NCBI RefSeq assembly: GCF_007859735.1
Contig: NZ_SIHI01000001.1
Span: 519,910 to 583,909, forward strand
Reading direction: 5' to 3'
DNA length: 64,000 bases
Source of the DNA: Thalassoglobus neptunius
GTDB taxonomy: Bacteria; Planctomycetota; Planctomycetia; Planctomycetales; Planctomycetaceae
Shown here: positions 1-8,998 of the stretch, piece by piece
Layout of the letters: the number at the start of each line of letters is the position of its first letter
Numbering within the stretch: position 1 is the first letter of the stretch
Position numbers and translations under genes: made by a program
Notes under the pieces: generated by a model
The model's database searches: none
The model's input: only the letters and a program-made list of their open reading frames with translations
What the model was told of the DNA's origin: nothing

Positions 1-1
1 G

Positions 2-733
2 TCAGGCAGAAATGCGATTGTCACGGGCGGCGCGGTTCGAATCGGTCGAGAAATCGGACGTTCACTCGCGAAGTCTGGTGTGAATGTCTGCGTTCACTAC
101 GGAACTTCCGAAGATGAAGCTCAGGCAGCGGTCGATGAATTCACGAGTCTCGGTGTTCAGTCAATGAAGGTCTCGGCTGACCTTGGGCATCCAGTCGATG
201 CTTCCCGAGCAATTTTTTCGGCAGCGCGATCAGCCCTTGGAGAAATTACTCTGCTCGTGAATTGCGCAGCAATTTTCGAGCCGGGCAGTCTCGCGTCGAC
301 AACTCTTCATGCATGGGAACGGCACTCGAGCATCAACCTCATGGCTCCGTTCTTTCTCACTCAGGAGCTTGTGAACAATTTGAAAAACGAAACAGCTGCG
401 GTTGTGAATCTTATCGATTGGCGTGGAACGACTCCGGTCGCTGGTCATTGTGCCTACACGATGTCCAAGGCCGGACTGGCGGCGCAGACGAAAATTCTGG
501 CTCAGGAACTTGGGCCATCAGTCAGAGTCAACGGAGTGGCACCGGGGGCGATTCTGCCTGCTCCGGGGGAATCGCAAAGTGAGTTTGAAGCAAAGGCCAA
601 GCTGAATCCCCTCAATCAAACAGGGGGGCCGGAGATGATTGCCGAAGCTGTTGTGTTCTTGCTGGGCTCCGACTTTATCACTGGAGAAATCCTGCATGTG
701 ACCGGAGGGCAACAACTCACGGTTTCAAATTGA
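2..733 (+). CDS. SDR family oxidoreductase, pteridine-reductase-like (5' truncated)
   Basis: The reading frame is open from base 2, so the true start lies upstream of the window. The visible protein begins just before a Rossmann nucleotide-binding motif (TGGAVRIG), followed by the SDR structural motif NCAA and the catalytic YTMSK (Tyr-x3-Lys), then APGAILP near the substrate loop. The Arg in the TGGxxRxG motif and the VHYGTS segment resemble NADPH-dependent pteridine reductases and FolM (dihydromonapterin or dihydrofolate reductase). It lies 118 bp upstream of folB and folK, which supports a role in tetrahydropterin or folate reduction. SDR membership is certain. The pteridine substrate is inferred from motif and context; a 3-oxoacyl-ACP-reductase-like role is the main alternative. 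Confidence 0.8.
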   Translation, partial: SGRNAIVTGGAVRIGREIGRSLAKSGVNVCVHYGTSEDEAQAAVDEFTSLGVQSMKVSADLGHPVDASRAIFSAARSALGEITLLVNCAAIFEPGSLASTTLHAWERHSSINLMAPFFLTQELVNNLKNETAAVVNLIDWRGTTPVAGHCAYTMSKAGLAAQTKILAQELGPSVRVNGVAPGAILPAPGESQSEFEAKAKLNPLNQTGGPEMIAEAVVFLLGSDFITGEILHVTGGQQLTVSN

Positions 734-851
734 GTCACCGAAATCGAGAATCTGGCATTCTGGGGATGCCGTCGCTTGAGATGCGGTCAAAATACGGAAG
801 TTCCGAAGGAACAGTGAGGAAGTTTCCTCCCATTGCGTTCGAGATAGGTGG

Positions 852-1226
852 ATGATGGCGGATTACATTGAGATTAAAGACTTGCTCGTGCGCACGATTA
901 TCGGTGTGAATGCCGAAGAACGGGAGAAGCGTCAGGACGTTCTCATCAATCTGAAATTTGAAGTCGATCTCCGGGCTGCGGGCGAGTCAGACAGCATGAA
1001 CGATGCTGTGAACTACAAGACGATTTGCAAACAGGTTTTGCAGTTCACCGAGGCGTCCAGTTTTCTACTGGTTGAAAAACTCGCGGCTGAAATCGCTTGG
1101 ATCTGTTTGTCGGATTCCCGAGTGGAGCGAGTCTGGGTGACTGTCGAAAAGCCGGGGGCACTCCGTTTCTCTCGATCCGTTGGAGTCACCATCGAGCGGA
1201 CTCAAAAGGATCGAGCAAGCCGATGA
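852..1226 (+). CDS. folB: Dihydroneopterin aldolase
   Basis: A 124-residue protein of the FolB/FolX family, which cleaves 7,8-dihydroneopterin to 6-hydroxymethyl-dihydropterin and glycolaldehyde in folate synthesis. The N-terminus (IEIKDLLVRTIIGVNAEER) carries the conserved Glu region. The C-terminal VEKPGALRFSRSVGV contains the conserved Lys and the pterin-binding segment. Two ATGs are adjacent (852 and 855) and either could be used. The TGA stop overlaps the ATG of folK (ATGA), so the two are translationally coupled. An epimerase (FolX) activity cannot be excluded by eye, but pairing with folK favours FolB. Confidence 0.92.
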   Translation: MMADYIEIKDLLVRTIIGVNAEEREKRQDVLINLKFEVDLRAAGESDSMNDAVNYKTICKQVLQFTEASSFLLVEKLAAEIAWICLSDSRVERVWVTVEKPGALRFSRSVGVTIERTQKDRASR

Positions 1227-1789
1227 GCGATCTCCCGGACGGCCCCTCCACTCATCGCGTTTTCGTAACCCTGGGGTCCAACATTAACCCACAGAAAAAC
1301 TTGCCCGCTGCGGTTCAGCAGTTGAGCGAATTCGTGAATCTGTTGAGAGTCTCTTCTGTCTGGATTTCTTCACCGGTCGGATTTCTCGATCAGCCCGAGT
1401 TCGCAAATGCGGCGGTTCTGGTCGAAACAAACCTGTCTCCTCGGGACTTTAAGTTCCAGGTGCTTCGTGAGATTGAATCAAACCTTGGGAGAGTTCGAGA
1501 TCCGTCGAACAAGAACGGACCACGGACTATCGATCTGGACATTGCCTTCTTCGGAAACTCTGTCATCTGCGAAGAAGGGTTGGTGATCCCGGATCAGGAG
1601 ATCTCCGAGCTTCCGTTTCTGTCGCGTCCGCTTTGTGAGCTTGATCCGGAGTTCGTGCATCCTCAGCTGAACATCCGTCTTCGGGATCTTGATGAACAGG
1701 TCGCGGGGCAGGGCGATCTCAAACGCAGCGACAGCATTGATCTTCTGGACGGCGGGAATTCCTCTCTCGTCAAAAGAAATGAGAAGTGA
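1223..1789 (+). CDS. folK: 2-amino-4-hydroxy-6-hydroxymethyldihydropteridine pyrophosphokinase (HPPK)
   Basis: A 188-residue protein that transfers pyrophosphate from ATP to 6-hydroxymethyl-dihydropterin, the step after FolB. The N-terminus VTLGSNINPQKNL matches the family start (LGSN), and the signature NGPRTIDLDIAFF carries the Mg-binding Asp pair. HP-x2-H-like residues follow near the end. The start ATG at 1223 overlaps the folB stop by 4 bp; an in-frame extension further upstream runs through folB and is rejected. Coupling with folB and proximity to the SDR gene define a small pterin/folate operon. folP is not in this window. Confidence 0.93.
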   Translation: MSDLPDGPSTHRVFVTLGSNINPQKNLPAAVQQLSEFVNLLRVSSVWISSPVGFLDQPEFANAAVLVETNLSPRDFKFQVLREIESNLGRVRDPSNKNGPRTIDLDIAFFGNSVICEEGLVIPDQEISELPFLSRPLCELDPEFVHPQLNIRLRDLDEQVAGQGDLKRSDSIDLLDGGNSSLVKRNEK

Positions 1790-1872
1790 ATTGAAAACTG
1801 AATGTTGGATGCACAGAATTGGATTGAAGTGAGAAGACATTCCTCGTTTTGAATCTGCTGTTGAGAAAAACA

Positions 1873-2457
1873 ATGAGAGCTCTCCATATTTGTCTCGGAC
1901 TCCTGTGTGTGCCGATCTTCCAGTTGTCCAGTTCGTTGGTCTCTGCCGATGAACCTGCCGCTGGCGAAAAAACGGTTGAAGTGAAGGCACAGGATCTGAA
2001 GCTGACCGTTCCCGCCTCGTGGAAAAAACAGCAACCTTCCAACAATTTGCGTCTTCTGCAGTTCGAAATCCCTTCCGCTGAAGAAGGGAAAGACTCCATC
2101 GAATTCGTGGTGTTTCCTCCATTCGGAGGATCGGTCAGCGACAATGTTCGGCGATGGATCGACCAGTTCGAGTCCGGAGATCGGAAAGTCACGACCGTTC
2201 AGGGAGAATCGCCCCAAGGGAAATACGTTCTTGTGGACCTGTCCGGAACCTACAAGAAGCCGGACGGACCACCCATTTTGCGTCGAACGACACCGACCCC
2301 GGATTACCGAATGGTTGCCGTGATGCTGGCTTCGAAATCGGGCGGAAATTACTTCCTGAAGATGGTGGGACCGTCAGAATCGGTCTCGAATCAGATCGAA
2401 GCGTTTCGCAAGTCTTACGGGGCAGATAAGGCGTCCGAAGCACCGTACGCACTATAA
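1873..2457 (+). CDS. Exported protein of unknown function
   Basis: A 194-residue protein with a clear Sec signal peptide (about 25 residues, hydrophobic core ICLGLLCVPIFQL, likely cleaved after VSA). The mature part begins with an acidic stretch, then a compact fold containing LKLTVPASWKKQ, FVVFPPFGGS and a RRTTPTPDYRM segment. No catalytic motif is recognised. ATG 1873 is preferred over an upstream in-frame TTG at 1849, because it places the signal peptide at the N-terminus. It follows folK by 83 bp on the same strand and may be cotranscribed, but nothing suggests a folate role. Short proteins of this plan are common in planctomycetes. Confidence 0.75.
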   Translation: MRALHICLGLLCVPIFQLSSSLVSADEPAAGEKTVEVKAQDLKLTVPASWKKQQPSNNLRLLQFEIPSAEEGKDSIEFVVFPPFGGSVSDNVRRWIDQFESGDRKVTTVQGESPQGKYVLVDLSGTYKKPDGPPILRRTTPTPDYRMVAVMLASKSGGNYFLKMVGPSESVSNQIEAFRKSYGADKASEAPYAL

Positions 2458-2981
2458 TTTCTCGCAACGAATATTGAAGATTCTTGTAAGTCTCTTCGGT
2501 GTATTGACTTATGTGTGATCTCGTCAGTCGCAGGCACGATTGCCGAGCGACACCGAATGAGGTATCATTCGCGATTCGTGACTCACTCTGGAAAACGGAA
2601 TGGTGAGGCACGGAGATTCCGCTCGGCCGGTCGTTCATCTTTCTGCCGAAAGTGTTGAACCGGGACTGCGGATCAAACGCAAATTGAATCACGATCATTT
2701 TGAATCACCACCATTGGTGACAGCCTGCGGGTGAGAGAAGAGTTCTCTTTCTCGTTTTGCGGCCCTCTGCTTGAGGTGTTCGTTCGGGCAACACCGCTTG
2801 AGTGGCAGATGAGAGATTCAATCCGATCGTGAATGATCAGACATAACGAAGCGATCGAGCATAACGATTAGTGCAGCGATGCGTTCGGTGGACTGGAATT
2901 CGGCAATCGCCACGGTGATTTGTTGATCGACACTGAACCAAATCGTGCGTGACATTCAACTCAAGAAGTGATGACAAGGCA
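2458..2981. other. Intergenic stretch, 524 bp
   Basis: No convincing coding potential was seen on either strand. A short inverted repeat (CACCA-ccat-TGGTG, about 2705-2718) is present without a T-tract. No clear promoter pair was found for the downstream L31 gene. Confidence 0.5.
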
Positions 2982-3242
2982 ATGAAAGACGGCATTCACC
3001 CAGACTATCATCCCGTCGTGTTCCATGATGTCGGGGCGGACTTCAAATTCCTGACTCGGTCAACCATGTCGTCCAAAGAGACGATCAAGTGGGAAGACGG
3101 AAATGAGTATCCTCTGGTCACAGTGGATATCAGTGCTGCATCGCACCCTTTCTACACCGGAAAAATGAAGTACGTCGACTCTGCAGGTCGCGTCGAGAAG
3201 TTCCAGAAGAAATATGGCTGGGGCAAGAAGTCGGCCGAGTAA
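2982..3242 (+). CDS. rpmE2: 50S ribosomal protein L31, type B
   Basis: An 86-residue protein starting [16 protein letters not shown], the hallmark of type B (zinc-independent) L31. It lacks the CxxC zinc ligands of type A L31. The C-terminus [21 protein letters not shown] matches the family. The ATG at 2982 is chosen over an in-frame upstream start because it begins at the conserved MK-x-G-IHP and follows an AAGG-like ribosome binding site. In many bacteria type B L31 replaces the zinc form under zinc limitation and is Zur-regulated; no Zur box was identified here. The gene stands alone, with a hairpin terminator 23 bp after the stop. Confidence 0.94.
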   Translation: MKDGIHPDYHPVVFHDVGADFKFLTRSTMSSKETIKWEDGNEYPLVTVDISAASHPFYTGKMKYVDSAGRVEKFQKKYGWGKKSAE

Positions 3243-3264
3243 CAATTGAGTTCGATGATCTCTC

Positions 3265-3298
3265 AGGACGCAACCGGATTCCGGAGGCGTCCTCTTTT
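3265..3298 (+). terminator. Rho-independent terminator after rpmE2
   Basis: AGGACGC (3265-3271) pairs with GCGTCCT (3287-3293). An inner CCGG-ATT-CCGG hairpin extends the stem, and CTTTTG follows. It lies 23 bp after the L31 stop. Confidence 0.75.
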
Positions 3299-3582
3299 GT
3301 TCTCCGTCGATTTATTTTCCCGTTGCTGGTTTCGAGACATTATGACCTGGACCGATCTCCCCTTTCTTTAGAGCATCTTCATCTCTGGTTTGCAGCAATT
3401 GGCTGGGCAAATACAGGGTTCATCGAGCGAAACGGGTTGGAAAATATCCGTCCGTTGGGACATCATCGGGAGATGCTCACCCGCTGGTAAGAACTTCCCG
3501 GAGACGCTCAACCTTCTTGGAAGTGATCATTTCGGTGCCGCAACGACGTTGGTAGACAACAGCAGGATTGAAGGAGAACGTC
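3299..3582. other. Intergenic stretch upstream of prfA
   Basis: No gene is recognised between the rpmE2 terminator and prfA. The last part carries an AAGGAG ribosome binding site at 3571-3576 that fixes the prfA start at ATG 3583. No convincing promoter pair was found. Confidence 0.5.
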
Positions 3583-4647
3583 ATGTTTCCAAGTCTGGAA
3601 ACGAAGCTTGAAAGATTCCAGGAGCTTGAAAAGCAACTGATGGATCCGGAGGTTCTCGGAAAACCTTCGTTGATGGTCGAGATTCAGCGAGAATACGGCG
3701 GATTGAAAAAAGTGGCCGACGCGGTGCTTGAACATCGCCGATTGAAGGCCGAAATTCTCGCAGCTGAAGAAATGCTCGAGGTCGAGACGGATCGCGAGTC
3801 TCGCGAATACGCTCAAGCAGAACTCAACGAGCTGCAAGGAAGTTTGGACCAGCTGGAACAACGCCTCGAAGAAATCGTCGTCGCTGGTGACGCGATTACC
3901 CGTGGCGGGTTGATCATGGAGATCCGGGCTGGAACAGGTGGAGAAGAAGCAGCCCTGTTTGCGAACGACCTGTTTCAGATGTACTCGAGGTATGTTGAAG
4001 TTCAGGGATGGAAGCTTGAACTCATCGAAGCGAGTCATTCAGACATGGGCGGCTTTAAGGAAATCGTCTTTTCGATCTCAGGCGAAGGGGCCTTCCACCA
4101 ACTCCAGTTCGAAAGTGGAGGACACCGCGTTCAGCGAGTTCCCGAAACTGAAACTCAAGGGCGAATTCACACAAGTGCAGCAACAGTGGCTGTGTTGCCG
4201 GAAGTTTCTGAAGTCGAGTTGGAGATCAACGACGATGAACTTCAGATCGACACGATGCGTGCTGGTGGTCCCGGCGGTCAAAAGGTCAATAAGACGGAAA
4301 GTGCCGTCCGAATTACGCACCTTCCCACCGGAATTGTTGTGAAGTGCCAGGACGAAAAGAGTCAGCACAAGAATAAGGCCAAGGCCATGCGCGTCCTGCG
4401 TGGTCGTATTCTCGAAGAGAAAGAGCGACAGGCCAACGCGGAGCGTGCTGAAGAACGACGAACTCTCATTGGAACTGGCGACCGAAGCTCCCGGATTCGA
4501 ACGTACAACTTTCCTGATGGGCGATGTACGGATCACCGAATCGGACTCACGCTCTACAAGCTCGATCAGATTATGCAGGGGAACCTGACGGAGTTGATCG
4601 AAGCAATGCTGGAATTCGATCGGCAGGAAAAACTCAAGAAGAAGTGA
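3583..4647 (+). CDS. prfA: Peptide chain release factor 1
   Basis: A 354-residue class I release factor that recognises UAA/UAG in the ribosomal A site and triggers peptidyl-tRNA hydrolysis. The GGQ motif is at about residues 231-233 ([17 protein letters not shown]). The tripeptide anticodon region reads PET (about 187-189) in [15 protein letters not shown], fitting the PxT of RF1 rather than the SPF of RF2. Length matches the family. ATG 3583 sits 6 bp after AAGGAG; an in-frame TTG 15 bp earlier is less likely. The next gene is prmC, which methylates the GGQ glutamine, a widespread and functionally logical pairing. Confidence 0.97.
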   Translation: MFPSLETKLERFQELEKQLMDPEVLGKPSLMVEIQREYGGLKKVADAVLEHRRLKAEILAAEEMLEVETDRESREYAQAELNELQGSLDQLEQRLEEIVVAGDAITRGGLIMEIRAGTGGEEAALFANDLFQMYSRYVEVQGWKLELIEASHSDMGGFKEIVFSISGEGAFHQLQFESGGHRVQRVPETETQGRIHTSAATVAVLPEVSEVELEINDDELQIDTMRAGGPGGQKVNKTESAVRITHLPTGIVVKCQDEKSQHKNKAKAMRVLRGRILEEKERQANAERAEERRTLIGTGDRSSRIRTYNFPDGRCTDHRIGLTLYKLDQIMQGNLTELIEAMLEFDRQEKLKKK

Positions 4648-4770
4648 TCGTTCTTCCGTCTCAGGCGACGATCGCTTCCAGAGAGTCAGAGTGGCTGTTC
4701 GACGTGCGAGTTGGGATTCGCGAGGATGAGATCGGAAAGATCGTGATACGGGTCATGGAGGAGGAGGGTT

Positions 4771-5676
4771 GTGGCGGAAACTGAATCGACGGCTGGCACG
4801 GATGGAGATGTCTGGACGGTCAGACGAATCCTCGAATGGACTATTCCGTACCTCCGTGAACGGGGAAGCACTCATCCCCGGCTTGATGCAGAAATCCTTC
4901 TTGCTCATGCGAAGCAGTGTCCCCGCATTCAACTCTACACTCAGTATGACAAACCGCTGACTGAAGCTGAGCGAACACTCATGCGGTCACTGGTGAAACG
5001 TCGCGCCACTGCTGAACCGGTTGCCTATCTCGTCAATCATCGGGAGTTCTTCAGCCTCGATTTCGAGGTGAATCGTCACGTCTTCATTCCGCGTCCGGAT
5101 ACGGAAACACTGGTCGTCACAGCCCTGGAAGTTCTGAAACCGCTTGCCTCTGCAAAAGTGCTCGAATTGTGCACCGGCAGCGCCTGTGTTTCAGTTGCGA
5201 TTGCAAAGAATCATCCCGGCACGAAAGTGACGACCGTTGAGCTGAACGCCGACACGGCGGAAGTGGCTGCCCGCAACATTGGGAAGCATCACGTTGAAGA
5301 GAGAGTCGAACTTCTTCAGGGAGATCTCTTCGAACCTCTTCGTGAAGGAGAACGATTCAATTTGATCGTGAGCAATCCGCCCTACATCCCGACGGCGGAA
5401 ATCGAAACTCTTGAGCCTGACGTTCGAGATCACGAACCGCGTATGGCACTCGATGGGGGTGCGGATGGGCTCGATTTGATTCGAAAAATCATTCACCGTG
5501 CGCCCGATTTTCTGGTTCCGGACGGATGGCTGATGATGGAGCTTGATTCAAGTCAGGCAGAGAATGCGTGCGCGTTGCTTCGGCAGCGAGGATTTCAGCA
5601 GGTCGAAGCCATGGCTGATCTGTCCCACAATCTGCGAATCGTGGTAGGATGCCGTTCCGGTTCGACAGGAGCGTAA
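4771..5676 (+). CDS. prmC: Peptide chain release factor N5-glutamine methyltransferase
   Basis: A 301-residue SAM-dependent methyltransferase (HemK/PrmC) that methylates the glutamine of the GGQ motif of release factors. The N-terminal helical domain (RRILEWTIPYLRERG...RLDAEILLAHA) is typical. The SAM-binding motif is VLELCTGSACVSVAIAK, and the catalytic NPPY is at residues 202-205 (SNPPYIP). The start is GTG 4771, directly after a strong GAGGAGG ribosome binding site. It lies 123 bp downstream of its substrate gene prfA, and its stop is 5 bp before murA, so the three genes probably form one transcription unit. Confidence 0.95.
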   Translation: MAETESTAGTDGDVWTVRRILEWTIPYLRERGSTHPRLDAEILLAHAKQCPRIQLYTQYDKPLTEAERTLMRSLVKRRATAEPVAYLVNHREFFSLDFEVNRHVFIPRPDTETLVVTALEVLKPLASAKVLELCTGSACVSVAIAKNHPGTKVTTVELNADTAEVAARNIGKHHVEERVELLQGDLFEPLREGERFNLIVSNPPYIPTAEIETLEPDVRDHEPRMALDGGADGLDLIRKIIHRAPDFLVPDGWLMMELDSSQAENACALLRQRGFQQVEAMADLSHNLRIVVGCRSGSTGA

Positions 5677-5681
5677 ACGAC

Positions 5682-6998
5682 ATGGATGTTCTCAGAATTC
5701 GCGGCGGGGTTCCCTTGTCTGGAGTGGTCTCCGCAAGTGGCTCGAAGAATGCGGCTCTTCCGATCATGGCCAGTTGCCTGCTGGCCCACGGGCGCACACA
5801 ACTCGAGCGGGTCCCCGATCTCGTCGATGTCCACACGCTCAGACAGCTATTGACCGATATAGGCTGTCATATCGAGTCGCATCAAGACGGTGTTCTGTCG
5901 ATTGAAGTCGCGGAAGAGTCATCATCCGAAGCAGAGTATGAACTGGTTCGGAAAATGAGAGCGAGCGTTTGTGTTTTGGGTCCGTTGCTTGCGAAACGAG
6001 GATTCGCCCGGGTCTCGCTGCCTGGGGGGTGTCAGATTGGACATCGCCCGATTGATCTTCATCTTCAAGGACTCTCTGCACTCGGTGCAGATATTGAAAT
6101 CCGCAATGGAAGTGTCGTTGCTTCCGCGACGCAACTGCGAGGGGCGCGCGTGACGATGAGCGGAGCCTTCGGGAGTTCCGTGACCGGGACCTGCAATGTG
6201 ATGAGCGCAGCGACTCTCGCTCGAGGCACAACCGTCATCGATGCGGCTGCTCAGGAACCTGAAGTGGTGGCGTTGGCAGAATTCTTGAATGCGATGGGCG
6301 CAAAGATCGAAGGGGCTGGAACGGAAACGATCGAAATTCAAGGAGTGGAGGCTCTCGAAGGGACGACGTTCACCATCATCCCAGATCGCATCGAGGCAGC
6401 GACTTTGCTCATTGCCGGAGCGATCACTCGGGGCAGTCTCACCGTCAATGAATTGTGTCTTGCGCACCTTGAAGCAGTTCTCGAATTGCTCAGCGATATC
6501 GGTGTGTGTGTCGAAACGTCGGGGAATGATGCTGTTCGAGTGGAAGCGGGGAAGAATTCATTTCGACCGCTCCGTGTGTCAGCTGTCCCGTATCCTGGAG
6601 TGCCGACCGATGTTCAGGCTCAGTTGATGGCCTTCCTCTCGACGATCCGTGGTCAGAGTTCCATCCGGGATCAAGTTTTTCCGGACCGTTTTATCCACTG
6701 CGCCGAATTGAATCGAATGGGAGCCAGTATTCAGCAATTCGGGAACCGAGCTGTGATTCGCGGAGTCGACCGGTTGCAGGGAGCGCACGTGATGGCGAGC
6801 GACCTTCGGGCAAGCGCAGCTTTGGTTCTCGCTGGTTTAGTTGCTCAGGGCGAAACAGTCGTCCGGCGGATTTATCATCTGGATCGCGGATACGAAGCCC
6901 TTGAGCGAAAACTCCGTTGTGTCGGGGCTGACATCGAGCGAATGGATGCCGCAGACTGTTTGAACCCGCCACAAACGGAATTGCGATACACTGCCTGA
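5682..6998 (+). CDS. murA: UDP-N-acetylglucosamine 1-carboxyvinyltransferase
   Basis: A 438-residue cytoplasmic enzyme that transfers enolpyruvate from PEP to UDP-GlcNAc, the first committed step of peptidoglycan synthesis. The N-terminus LRIRGGVPLSGVVSASGSKN contains the conserved Lys-Asn pair. The active-site loop GGCQIGHRPIDLHL has Cys at position 117, the fosfomycin-reactive residue, so a fosfomycin-sensitive form is predicted. PYPGVPTDVQAQLMAF and the C-terminal RASAALVLAGL region are also family motifs. ATG 5682 follows AGGAG that overlaps the prmC stop. Its presence fits the current view that planctomycetes make peptidoglycan. Confidence 0.96.
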   Translation: MDVLRIRGGVPLSGVVSASGSKNAALPIMASCLLAHGRTQLERVPDLVDVHTLRQLLTDIGCHIESHQDGVLSIEVAEESSSEAEYELVRKMRASVCVLGPLLAKRGFARVSLPGGCQIGHRPIDLHLQGLSALGADIEIRNGSVVASATQLRGARVTMSGAFGSSVTGTCNVMSAATLARGTTVIDAAAQEPEVVALAEFLNAMGAKIEGAGTETIEIQGVEALEGTTFTIIPDRIEAATLLIAGAITRGSLTVNELCLAHLEAVLELLSDIGVCVETSGNDAVRVEAGKNSFRPLRVSAVPYPGVPTDVQAQLMAFLSTIRGQSSIRDQVFPDRFIHCAELNRMGASIQQFGNRAVIRGVDRLQGAHVMASDLRASAALVLAGLVAQGETVVRRIYHLDRGYEALERKLRCVGADIERMDAADCLNPPQTELRYTA

Positions 6999-7100
6999 TG
7001 CTGGCAGCGCGTCAATTCAGTATCATCATCATGTCTTTTATGGTGTTCGTGAGTTGTCGGACAGCCCGTTTGCAGCATCGTCTCCGGTATGGAGTTCGCC

Positions 7101-8255
7101 ATGACTTCTGTTAGTCGCAGAGATTTTCTCATTACAGCCGGGGCAGTCTCTCTGTTCGGCGGGCATGCTCCAGCGGTCCATGGCACTGACGACAAATCCG
7201 GATTGAAAACGCCAACGGTCGGCGAAGGGGAGTTTGTCTTCGAGTGCAAACATGACTGGGGTGAAGTTCCCAATCATATCACGTGGCGCAACACTCATGG
7301 GGTCGCGCTTGATCGTTCCGGCTTCGTCTACGTGATTCATCAAGGGGATGCGGATCGTCCCTGTAATACGGTTGTTGTGTTCGACTCCGAAGGGCGATAC
7401 GTCCGTTCCTTTGGACGCGAGTTTGCGGGAGGGGGCCACGGGATATCGATTCGCGCGGAAGGGGGAGAAGAGTTTCTTTACCTGTGCGACATTCTTCATC
7501 GACAAGTTGTGAAATGTGATCTGTTTGGGGAGTGGGTCTGGAAGCTGCGATATCCTCGAGAGTCGAAGCTGTACCAGAATCTGGAGTCCTTCTGTCCGAC
7601 AAATGTCGCGTTTGGTCACAATGAGGAATGGTATCTCGGAGACGGTTACGGCTCGGACTTCGTGCATCGACTCGATGGCGACGGTCGATGGTTGTCAGCG
7701 ATTGGTGGACATGGATCGCAACCGGGGCAGTTTCACATTCCGCATGGTCAGATCTTTGTTCCGGATCGAGGAGAGCAGGGGCTCTTGATCGTGGCTGACC
7801 GAGGGAATTCACGACTCCAGTATTTCACGCCTGATGGAACTCAGAAGAAGATTCTCCAAGGCCGTTCCGATCAACTCACAGAATCGGGTGACACGACAGG
7901 AGAAACGAAGTCAGAGCAAGAGTTAGAAAGTACAACGGATGGGCTGAGCGTCTCTTCGTGTCCGGGATTGAGTTCTCCGTCGAACATGGATGTCTGGGAA
8001 GATTTGATGATCGTTGCCGACCTTCATTGTCGATTGATTGTTCTCGATTCCAATGATGATTTTCTGGTGCAGATCGGGGGAGAACCGGAATGGACACAGA
8101 CGGTGTTGGGCCGTCCGGAAATTCGGGAAAACCGCGACGCATGGGAGCCGGGGAAGTTTGTCCATCCTCATGATGCCGCTTTCGACGTTGATGGAAACTG
8201 CTATGTTGTCGAATGGGTCGAGCCGGGGCGTGTCTCGAAATTGAGTTGGGCCTGA
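7101..8255 (+). CDS. Tat-exported NHL-repeat-like protein
   Basis: A 384-residue protein whose N-terminus (SVSRRDFLITAGAVSLFGG) is a twin-arginine signal peptide, so it is likely exported folded. The rest consists of beta-propeller-like repeats: HGVALDRSGFVYV, VVVFDSEGRYVRSFG, HGQIFVPDRGEQGLLIVADR and a closing PHDAAFDVDGNCYVVEW. These resemble NHL repeats and peptidyl-alpha-hydroxyglycine alpha-amidating lyase-type propellers. ATG 7101 is preferred to 7089 because GGAG sits just before it. No catalytic assignment can be made. It is separated from murA by 100 bp and may have its own promoter. Confidence 0.82.
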   Translation: MTSVSRRDFLITAGAVSLFGGHAPAVHGTDDKSGLKTPTVGEGEFVFECKHDWGEVPNHITWRNTHGVALDRSGFVYVIHQGDADRPCNTVVVFDSEGRYVRSFGREFAGGGHGISIRAEGGEEFLYLCDILHRQVVKCDLFGEWVWKLRYPRESKLYQNLESFCPTNVAFGHNEEWYLGDGYGSDFVHRLDGDGRWLSAIGGHGSQPGQFHIPHGQIFVPDRGEQGLLIVADRGNSRLQYFTPDGTQKKILQGRSDQLTESGDTTGETKSEQELESTTDGLSVSSCPGLSSPSNMDVWEDLMIVADLHCRLIVLDSNDDFLVQIGGEPEWTQTVLGRPEIRENRDAWEPGKFVHPHDAAFDVDGNCYVVEWVEPGRVSKLSWA

Positions 8256-8404
8256 GTCTCACTTTTTGAAAACTTCGTCACGATGGTTTGATGAGGCTTT
8301 TTGCAGTCTTTGCTTGTGCGAGCCGGTCCCAAGCAACTCGAAAAATGTTGAAGTTGGGCGTATACTCACGTTTGCAATACGATTGATCCAGGGGAGATGC
8401 TTAC

Positions 8405-8818
8405 GTGCTCATTCAAATGGAACTCGCAAGAATCATCATCAGTGAGCTGACTGATCAGCAGATGGTGTATCTGCGAGAAGTGGACTCCGAGAACAGTGAG
8501 CATCGATATTTTCCGATCGTCATTGGAATCTTCGAGGCGACCAGCATTGATCGCAGTGTCCAGGGGCACGTTCCGCAACGACCGTTAACTCACGATCTGT
8601 TGAAAAGCGTCATCGAAGAAATGGGCGGAGAGCTCGAAGATATTGTCATCACGAATCTTGTGGAGCACACATATTACGCTGTGCTCAGAATTCGTCATCA
8701 GGGGGAAATCGTCGAGATCGACAGCCGTCCCAGCGATGCAATCGCCTTGGCTGCACACTACGATCCGCCAAAGCCAATCTTCGTCGACGAAGCAGTTCTC
8801 GATGCTGCGATCGGATAA
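8405..8818 (+). CDS. Bifunctional nuclease family protein (DUF151)
   Basis: A 137-residue protein of the BFN/DUF151 family, some plant and mycobacterial members of which have been reported as nucleases. The conserved blocks are visible: YFPIVIGIFEATSI near residues 35-50, RPLTHDLLKSVIEEMGG, HTYYAVLRI, and the signature IDSRPSDAIALA near residue 105. The start is GTG 8405, 8 bp after GGGGAG; an internal ATG four codons later is also possible. It is a single gene, convergent with the kinase gene, with two strong hairpins between them. The biochemical role in planctomycetes is unknown. Confidence 0.88.
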   Translation: MLIQMELARIIISELTDQQMVYLREVDSENSEHRYFPIVIGIFEATSIDRSVQGHVPQRPLTHDLLKSVIEEMGGELEDIVITNLVEHTYYAVLRIRHQGEIVEIDSRPSDAIALAAHYDPPKPIFVDEAVLDAAIG

Positions 8819-8882
8819 CGCTTGAGGCTTTCAACTGGTTCGTTGATTTCGCAGCACTGAAGCACTGCGATGATTTTTCTGT

Positions 8883-8910
8883 CCTCGCTGCGAAATTGTT
8901 TCGAGCGAGG
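8883..8910. terminator. Hairpin, probable bidirectional terminator
   Basis: CCTCGCT (8883-8889) pairs with AGCGAGG (8904-8910), and the stem continues with CGAAA/TTTCG inside, giving 12 bp with a single bulged G and a 3-nt loop. It sits between the convergent DUF151 and kinase genes. Confidence 0.6.
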
Positions 8911-8915
8911 AATGC

Positions 8916-8937
8916 GGAGTTCGTTCGTCGGAACTCC
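8916..8937. terminator. Second hairpin between convergent genes
   Basis: GGAGTTC (8916-8922) and GAACTCC (8931-8937) form a perfect 7-bp stem with an 8-nt loop, 5 bp after the previous hairpin. It is probably part of the same bidirectional termination region. Confidence 0.45.
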
Positions 8938-8998
8938 CTTTCAGCCGTCATTTTGAAAGCACTTCAGAAAGCTGGTAGTCATTTCGAGAGTTGGTCAA

